Below, in pieces: positions 58,578-64,000 of a stretch of 64,000 nucleotides of DNA. The notes beneath the pieces are model-generated. The model saw only the letters and a program-made list of their open reading frames with translations, was not told the origin of the DNA and did no database searches. The stretch is from Paramacrobiotus metropolitanus (Eukaryota > Tardigrada > Eutardigrada > Parachela > Macrobiotidae). A program made the position numbers and the translations under genes. The first letter of the stretch is position 1. The number at the start of each line of letters is the position of its first letter. The stretch spans positions 558,001-622,000 of the forward strand of contig NW_026570291.1 of NCBI RefSeq assembly GCF_019649055.1, read 5' to 3'.

Positions 58578-60735
58578 GTAAGGCAATACTGCAATTGACA
58601 TTTTGGAATTATTGGCCACTGTACTGTATCAGTATTACTTCTTTCTGACGTGACAAGAAATTGTTATTTGCATTTCTTTCGAGAATGAGTAGAACTTCGG
58701 AAGGTTTTTTTCTGTGATAATTGTAGAAAATTGTGTCACTGTGTTGACTGATTGCTTTTGAAGCTAAAACTGGAAAAATCATAGTCATGTTTGGCTTCTG
58801 TTTTTTGTACCTCTTTTATGGAGCAAAACAACAAAAAAGCCGAGAAGATTTGCTATTACATTTGTGTGGGCGTAGCGTTGGAACATGCCGCTCTTCGTTA
58901 GCTTCCTAGAGTAGTTCCTAACTTCCTGCTGGGCTGCTTTTTTGTAGTATCTGCTGTGCTGTGGGCTAACTTAAATTTCCCTCCCAAATGGTGATGTCAC
59001 TGTTTAGTGTTTACAGAATTTTGGCAGATTCTTCTTTTCGCAGTCAGTAGCGGGATCGCTGGGTTGTTTAATCTTCAAGCATGGCATGGCGCGGCAGAGC
59101 AGCGCATGGGTAATCAATCGATGGCTCCGTGTTCTGTGATTGCAGTTCACGGTACCAAAAAATGGTTTTTTTAAAATTTCGTAATGAATGCTTACTATAT
59201 TATGAAATTTTTGTAAACAAAAATCTAATGAAAAAGACAGTTAACTGAAATCTTTAATTTGAAAAATTAAAGGAATTTTAAAAAATTTGATAAAAATTGT
59301 TCAATAATAACATTGGAAAACCGGAATTGCTCTACGTACCGGAAGTTGTATTTACTGGTTAGTAAATTTGTCGTTTTGCTGCAACACAGCCATGCGATTA
59401 CATTTTTCTTTGTACTCGTAATTTGCAGTGTATTGTTATTTGGAAAACTCTAGATTTGTCCGGCACTGCTTCATAAGTGCGTTAGATAATTTTTAATTAG
59501 CCGCTGCTCAATGTTAACAGGGGGCGAGCAGGCCGGCTAAACTATTAATTTTCGTATCTTTGCACCTGCTCCCTAACGCGTCTGCTGTGCACTGAGCATC
59601 GGGGATTTGGTATCAAAATATGTTAGTGAATAATGGTTATTTAGTCATTTCGAGCACATAAGAAGAAATGCTTTAATCTGAAGAGCGAAAATGAGTAAAG
59701 TTCGAGCAAAATGAATCAAGTTCGACAGTTCTGTGATTCTTAATAGAAAAATCGAATCATTGTTTGGTTATGTGAAGTTGTGAACTTAATGATTCTTTAA
59801 TTTTTAAATATGGAAAAAAAATAGAATATTAACGGAAAGATATTATTCAATGTTCGCGTTTACCTTGGAAGTTGTTGAAATTTATTCCGATTTTTTATTA
59901 ACTTCAGGATTAGAAAGCGGCTGTTTGGTCGCTTTTGGTGGCGTAAGATGTACGGTAATTGTTCAGTTGATTGCTATCGGCGAACAATACTACTGCAGTG
60001 TGAACGATGATTTTTTATTTTGGCAGTTCAAGTTTAATGTGCATTTTACACCTTTTTGAGTGCATAAATGGCATAATAAACGTAATTTTTATAACGCCGG
60101 CAGTCTTGTCTTCTCGCCCGTCAGTCCAAGCTGTCCAGCACGAGCAAATGATTACCAGCTGTTTTACTCCGAAACCCGGCTGGAACGTATTATACACATT
60201 TTGCAAAGCTCTTTAAAAATGAGCAACGCCGAACGATGAAACTGCGTCAGAAATTTGAGAGAGAAGAGCGGTGGTTAGCAACATATTTGCCTCCCAAATT
60301 TTTGACAAACCGTATCATAGCAGAAATGGTTAAATACATGGTAGATTTCGACGTTTTCCTGTGCGCTTCGGATAATCGGATTAGTTTTTGTTGCGAAAGT
60401 CGCCGAGTGTTAACTACATGCGTTGATCAGCCATTCTCCGGTGATATTTTGTGTGTTAAACAATAACGTGCAGTTACCTTAATAATTAACGGTTTAAAAC
60501 CGAAACAGTGCATGATTTCTTAAGAAATTCCATCGTGTTTTGCACGATGTTGGAGGAAGTGATTTTAAAAGTGGATAAGGGTTGCTCTTGGGCGATAAGC
60601 GCGTGAGGCGATTGACCCATGCCTGGATCTCTGGTCGGGATGCCCAGCTTTGGTTGTGTGCTCAGTACGCCACGTAGACGCATGTCTTGGGATTGCGTTA
60701 AATGTTCATAGAGGCGTAGTGGTAGCGCATGCCGC
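58578..60735. other. Non-coding or intronic stretch
   Basis: AT-rich. A 76-codon frame at 60236-60466 (MKLRQKFEREERWLATYLPP) is the only one with coding-like character, but it lacks context. No repeats or RNA genes were recognised. Confidence 0.35.
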
Positions 60736-60764
60736 TATATAAACGAGCGATCCGCTTGTCAGTT
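60736..60764 (+). promoter_or_regulatory. TATA box and initiator of the small two-exon gene
   Basis: TATATAAA at 60736-60743 is followed by TCAGTT at 60759-60764, an arthropod-style initiator, placing a start site about 25 nt after the TATA box and roughly 120 nt before the ATG at 60885. Confidence 0.65.
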
Positions 60765-60884
60765 CAATTGGAAGTCTGCTTCTTCTTTTTCATTAAAGAG
60801 TGATTCCAGTATTTTCTTGATCTCCCGTTAGAAAATTAGTCCTTTTTTCATAACCTTCGCGGATAAGCTCGTGAATATTTCGTT

Positions 60885-61815
60885 ATGATGGCCCAGCTGG
60901 TTCCGGACGCGGCTAACAGATTGGTTAGCGTTGCAGCTATGCCCGCTGCTGCTGATCAGGCGGGGGATCATATGCGGAAAATTGAGTTCGATTTTCCCGT
61001 AGGTCAGTCTGATTTAATCGGTGATCTTTGGCTCTTAAAAATTGTCCTTGTTTAAAAGTATACGTTTTCTTTACGAGTAAACGTAATCGGTTTTGTACTT
61101 ATTGATACAGAATTTCGCTATGTACAACAATTTCAGTGGAATTTGCTTGCTGATGAACTTCCTTGTTTAACATCCACCGAGTAGTCTAAAATAACCAATT
61201 AACCATCAGGCGTGAGTGTAAACTGCAAAGCATTAATTAATTTTTATTGCTTGTTTATATTAACGTTCAAGAATAGCTTTGATCTGGAGCAGGTTTTGAT
61301 AATAATGTGCGACAGCGCTAGCGGTTGTTATGATGTGCTGTCGCGCCAACTTAATATAACTTAATTAACTTAACGCCGACTTAATATAACTTAATACCTG
61401 TACTGCTTGAATTTTGTGCATCGCTGTTGTATAATGTATTGTCTCTTTACAATGAAGACAGATTTTGTAGATTTTTACGTAAAATTGAGTTAATTAGGAA
61501 TGTGTAAGAATTGTAGGTGTTAACGGTTTTGAAGAATATAACATCCGTATTGATGGCAGTCAAATGTGTCGATCGGTAATGAAAGTATGACCTTGTGTTG
61601 CAGCGGCCCATATCCCTGCAGGAGAGACTGCCGACGTTTTCCTTACTGGACTGGGACTGAATGCTCATCTACGCGGCTTCTTCGAAGGACAGCGCGACGT
61701 TGATGTATTAGGCCGGAAGCGCTTCGTGTACGTCCAGCCCGACCCTGAGTTGGATGTGGATGACCTGGTGAATGATATAAAGTACGGTAACTTTGATGCG
61801 CGCCGTCGCGTCTAA
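60885..61815 (+). CDS. Small two-exon protein of 109 residues, unidentified
   Basis: Exon 1 is 60885-61002 (MMAQLVPDAANRLVSVAAMP, ending EFDFPV before GTCAGT). Exon 2 is 61604-61815 (AAHIPAGETADVFLTGLGLN, then HLRGFFEGQRDVDVLGRKRF, ending FDARRRV and stop) after a TTGCAG acceptor. The total of 330 nt is in frame with no interruption. No signal peptide or TM segment is seen; the C-terminal half is acidic (PDPELDVDDLVND). A TATA box and initiator lie upstream. A possible alternative last exon follows an acceptor near 61,997 (ALLNNAGDGVVCRRVMQP to a stop), reachable from a weaker donor at about 61,782. The family is not recognised. Confidence 0.7.
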
Positions 61816-63356
61816 TATCAGTGTACCGTCTGGTCTAGAGCAGCTACAGTGTCTAGCACAGTACAAATTTATGCTAACTATTTGTATTAATGTGCAATAC
61901 CACAAAGTTTGTTCATGTCTTCTTACGTGTAAATTAGCGTCTCCTTGTGTTTATGAGGTCTAAATTCGTGTTGTGACATTATGCTGTCGCTTTGCAGTGC
62001 TCTGTTGAATAACGCCGGTGACGGCGTAGTGTGCCGCCGCGTGATGCAGCCTCGACAACCGCAAGCTGTTGCTGCTGAACAGTGAACTCTGAATCCGGCC
62101 AGTCCATTCCTTTTCGTATTCAGCGTGTTCAACGAATGTTTTGTTTGAGGCGGAACGGGCCCATTTCAAACCGTTTCAAACCCATTATGCTAGAGATATT
62201 TAAATAGCGCCTGCCAAATGTTCTTATCTTATGTGATATCTTTCTGTAAATCTTTTTTACTGCTTTTCTTTCTAGAATATTTGATGTATTTATTGCTTAT
62301 TAATTTTTATAGATTATGTTCGCTGGAACTTCCGTATCTTACGAGCTTACGTATCTTCACTACGCTCTAGTCTGATGAATTAATTCATTAATTATACAAT
62401 AATTAATTAGCGCGGCGGTGGTGTCATTCACGGCTGGTCTGCACAGGAAAACAAAATGCGTTTTTGTTTTTTTACTTTGTTTATTGATTTACAGTACTGT
62501 CTGCACCTTGACGCTGTTTGGTCGTAGCGATTGTTCCTGTGATTTGATTCGCTATTATACCGTGCTGTTAGATAGTGAAGTTCTGTCCTTTCCGTGTCGG
62601 AAATTTAGTTGTAATTTAATGTTATTATGATGGCTCATTCAAAGTAGCGTTGATATAGTTTCATGCATACAGTAGACGATGAAATGAATAGTTTAATGTT
62701 GACACCAAAGCGTTGCCCTTTTTTCAGGTTCGGAAATCTGACTAAGAAATGCATCTATTGCATGTAGCATTTTTCTCGGATGCTTTTCAGTGCGTTGATG
62801 TGCTGTACGGATGCAACCAGAAATGTCGCTCTCGTTCCGAAGTCCCGCAGCACACGACACACTGCCGACCGGAAGGGCGGAATGTGGAAACGTTGTGCGG
62901 ACGCGATGCGGAATCCTTAATCATCAGAAGAAATGTCTCGTTGCTCGTGGCGAAGCGCCGGTAACGTCAAAGAAGGCACCGGAAGTGCTCAGGGGATACT
63001 GATGCGTGTGTTTGTCTTCGGATTAGTGATTATTGTATTTCCGGTTACTCCAATACTGTTTCTAGTTCTGCTTTATGGAACTTGTGTTCGGACCAGTTCG
63101 GTTAATCTTTTGCGCTGCACAGACGCCTTCGTAAGCAGCAGAAACTGTTGCAGATGTTAACGCATTCACGCAGATGGATCTCCTGGATGGTAACATTTTG
63201 CTAAGGGGATCGTTTGATGATGTACGCAAAACTTGCTTGCAAAAGCAACTGACAATGATTAGCGAAGCCAAATTATTGGTTTATTCGAGTTTGTGCATGC
63301 TGATATTCTCGTATACGTATAAAGAAAAAGTAGAAAATATATGTGTATCGGTTTAG
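61816..63356. other. Stretch before OXCT1 exon, no exon placed
   Basis: The N-terminal exons of OXCT1 should lie to the left of 63,357, but I could not recognise the GGFGLCGIPE-type segment here. Short frames at 62,749-62,964 and 63,174-63,356 have no family signature. The N-terminal part may be missing, very diverged, or much further upstream. Confidence 0.4.
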
Positions 63357-63958
63357 GGTACACTGGCCGAGCGTATACGCGCGGGCATTGCCGGTATACA
63401 CGCCTTCTACACGCCCACCGCCGTGAGTACCCTGGTGCACGAGGGCGGCGCCCCCATCAAGTACGGGCCCAACAAGAAGATCGACATCGCCAGCCAGACC
63501 CGCGAGTCGAAAATGTTCAACAACCGCGAGTACATTTTGAAGGAGGCCATCACCGGCGACTTCTCCCTGGTCAATGCGTACAAGGCCGACAAACTAGGGA
63601 ATCTGGTCTTCCGCAAGACCGCGCGCAACTTCAATCCGCCCATCTGCAAAGCCAGCCGCATCACCATCGCCGAGGTGGAGGAGATTGTAGAGGTAGGCGA
63701 GCTGGATCCAGAGCAGATCGACGTGCCGGACTTGCACCGGCTGGTGCAGGGCGAGAAGTATGAGAAGCGGTCCGAGCGGATGACGCTGAAGAAGATGGAC
63801 GAAATGAAGGGCGGCGATGGTGTGGATGCCATTGTGCGAGAAAGGATTATCCGCCGCGCCGCCACGGAGTTCAGGAGGGCCGAGGAGATGCATGCTAATC
63901 GGGCACTGGGATTGCCATGGTGGCCAGTACTCGTATTTTTCAAGGGATACGTGCAAAG
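63357..63958 (+). CDS. OXCT1: Succinyl-CoA:3-ketoacid CoA transferase (SCOT), internal exon
   Basis: Mitochondrial enzyme of ketone-body use that transfers CoA from succinyl-CoA to acetoacetate. The exon runs from a TTTAG acceptor to an AAG/GTACG donor. Readable blocks are GTLAERIRAGIAGIHAFYTP, STLVHEGGAPIKYG, EAITGDFSLVNAYKADKLGN, FRKTARNFNPPICKA, VEEIVEVGELDPEQID, VQGEKYEKRSERM and VRERIIRRAA, all strongly SCOT-like, followed by an HAN-type segment. One base appears missing near 63,898, after which the expected GTGIAMVAS segment continues in another frame. The catalytic Glu motif (SENG) would lie in the next exon beyond the window. The exon is distinctly GC-richer than its surroundings. The first roughly 130 residues were not located. 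Confidence 0.9.
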
Positions 63959-64000
63959 GTACGTGATCGGCGATCGGGAAATTCTACAGCGGGGAGTGGC

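Overview
The window is metazoan nuclear DNA. Genes carry short GT-AG introns (about 50-600 bp), and recognisable animal genes are present: receptor guanylyl cyclases, a GIT-type ArfGAP, an ariadne C-terminus, PP2A subunit B''-gamma (PPP2R3C) and succinyl-CoA:3-ketoacid CoA transferase. Compactness and receptor-cyclase duplication suggest a small ecdysozoan-type invertebrate (a tardigrade would fit), but that is a guess; nothing in the sequence fixes the species.

Region 1 (0.2-14.3 kb, minus strand) holds two tandem paralogous receptor guanylyl cyclases whose ectodomain is not the usual ANF-receptor fold. It is a PstS-like phosphate-binding module (GGST-P loop, Gx[19 protein letters not shown]), followed by one TM helix, a pseudokinase domain and a guanylyl cyclase domain. 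Copy A reconstructs as eight exons totalling exactly 1,034 codons plus a stop. Copy B has the same exon lengths except for a 5-nt deficit in exon 4 that shifts the frame. At least one phase-compatible alternative first exon, and relics of others, lie upstream of copy A. Small inverted-repeat elements sit between and after the genes.

Region 2 (16.6-20.2 kb, plus) is a GIT-family ArfGAP gene with several frame interruptions.

Region 3 (20,561-45,180) is a giant LTR retrotransposon of about 24.6 kb in minus orientation, with near-identical LTRs (about 570 bp) and a GAGA target duplication. Besides Ty3/gypsy-like gag and pol it carries about 12 kb of extra DNA: several accessory ORFs (RGG-rich, acidic, and small basic proteins), two ORFs on the opposite strand, and an array of six tRNA-like units with Pol III A and B boxes at 228-279 bp spacing. 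The element separates the 3' ends of the convergent GIT and ariadne sequences.

Region 4 (45.4-48.6 kb) has a C-terminal ariadne fragment (minus) next to PPP2R3C (plus). Region 5 (52.2-57.0 kb) is a decayed PIF/Harbinger transposon with TIRs, a TAA duplication, a transposase and a convergent MADF/Myb-like gene. Region 6 (57-64 kb) is gene-poor: an unidentified exon, a small two-exon gene with a TATA box and initiator, and the middle of OXCT1 at the right edge.

Several host genes (GC-B, GIT, PPP2R3C, OXCT1) show small frame interruptions while other long frames are clean. Whether these are assembly indels or real decay cannot be decided from the sequence alone. All exon borders were read by eye.
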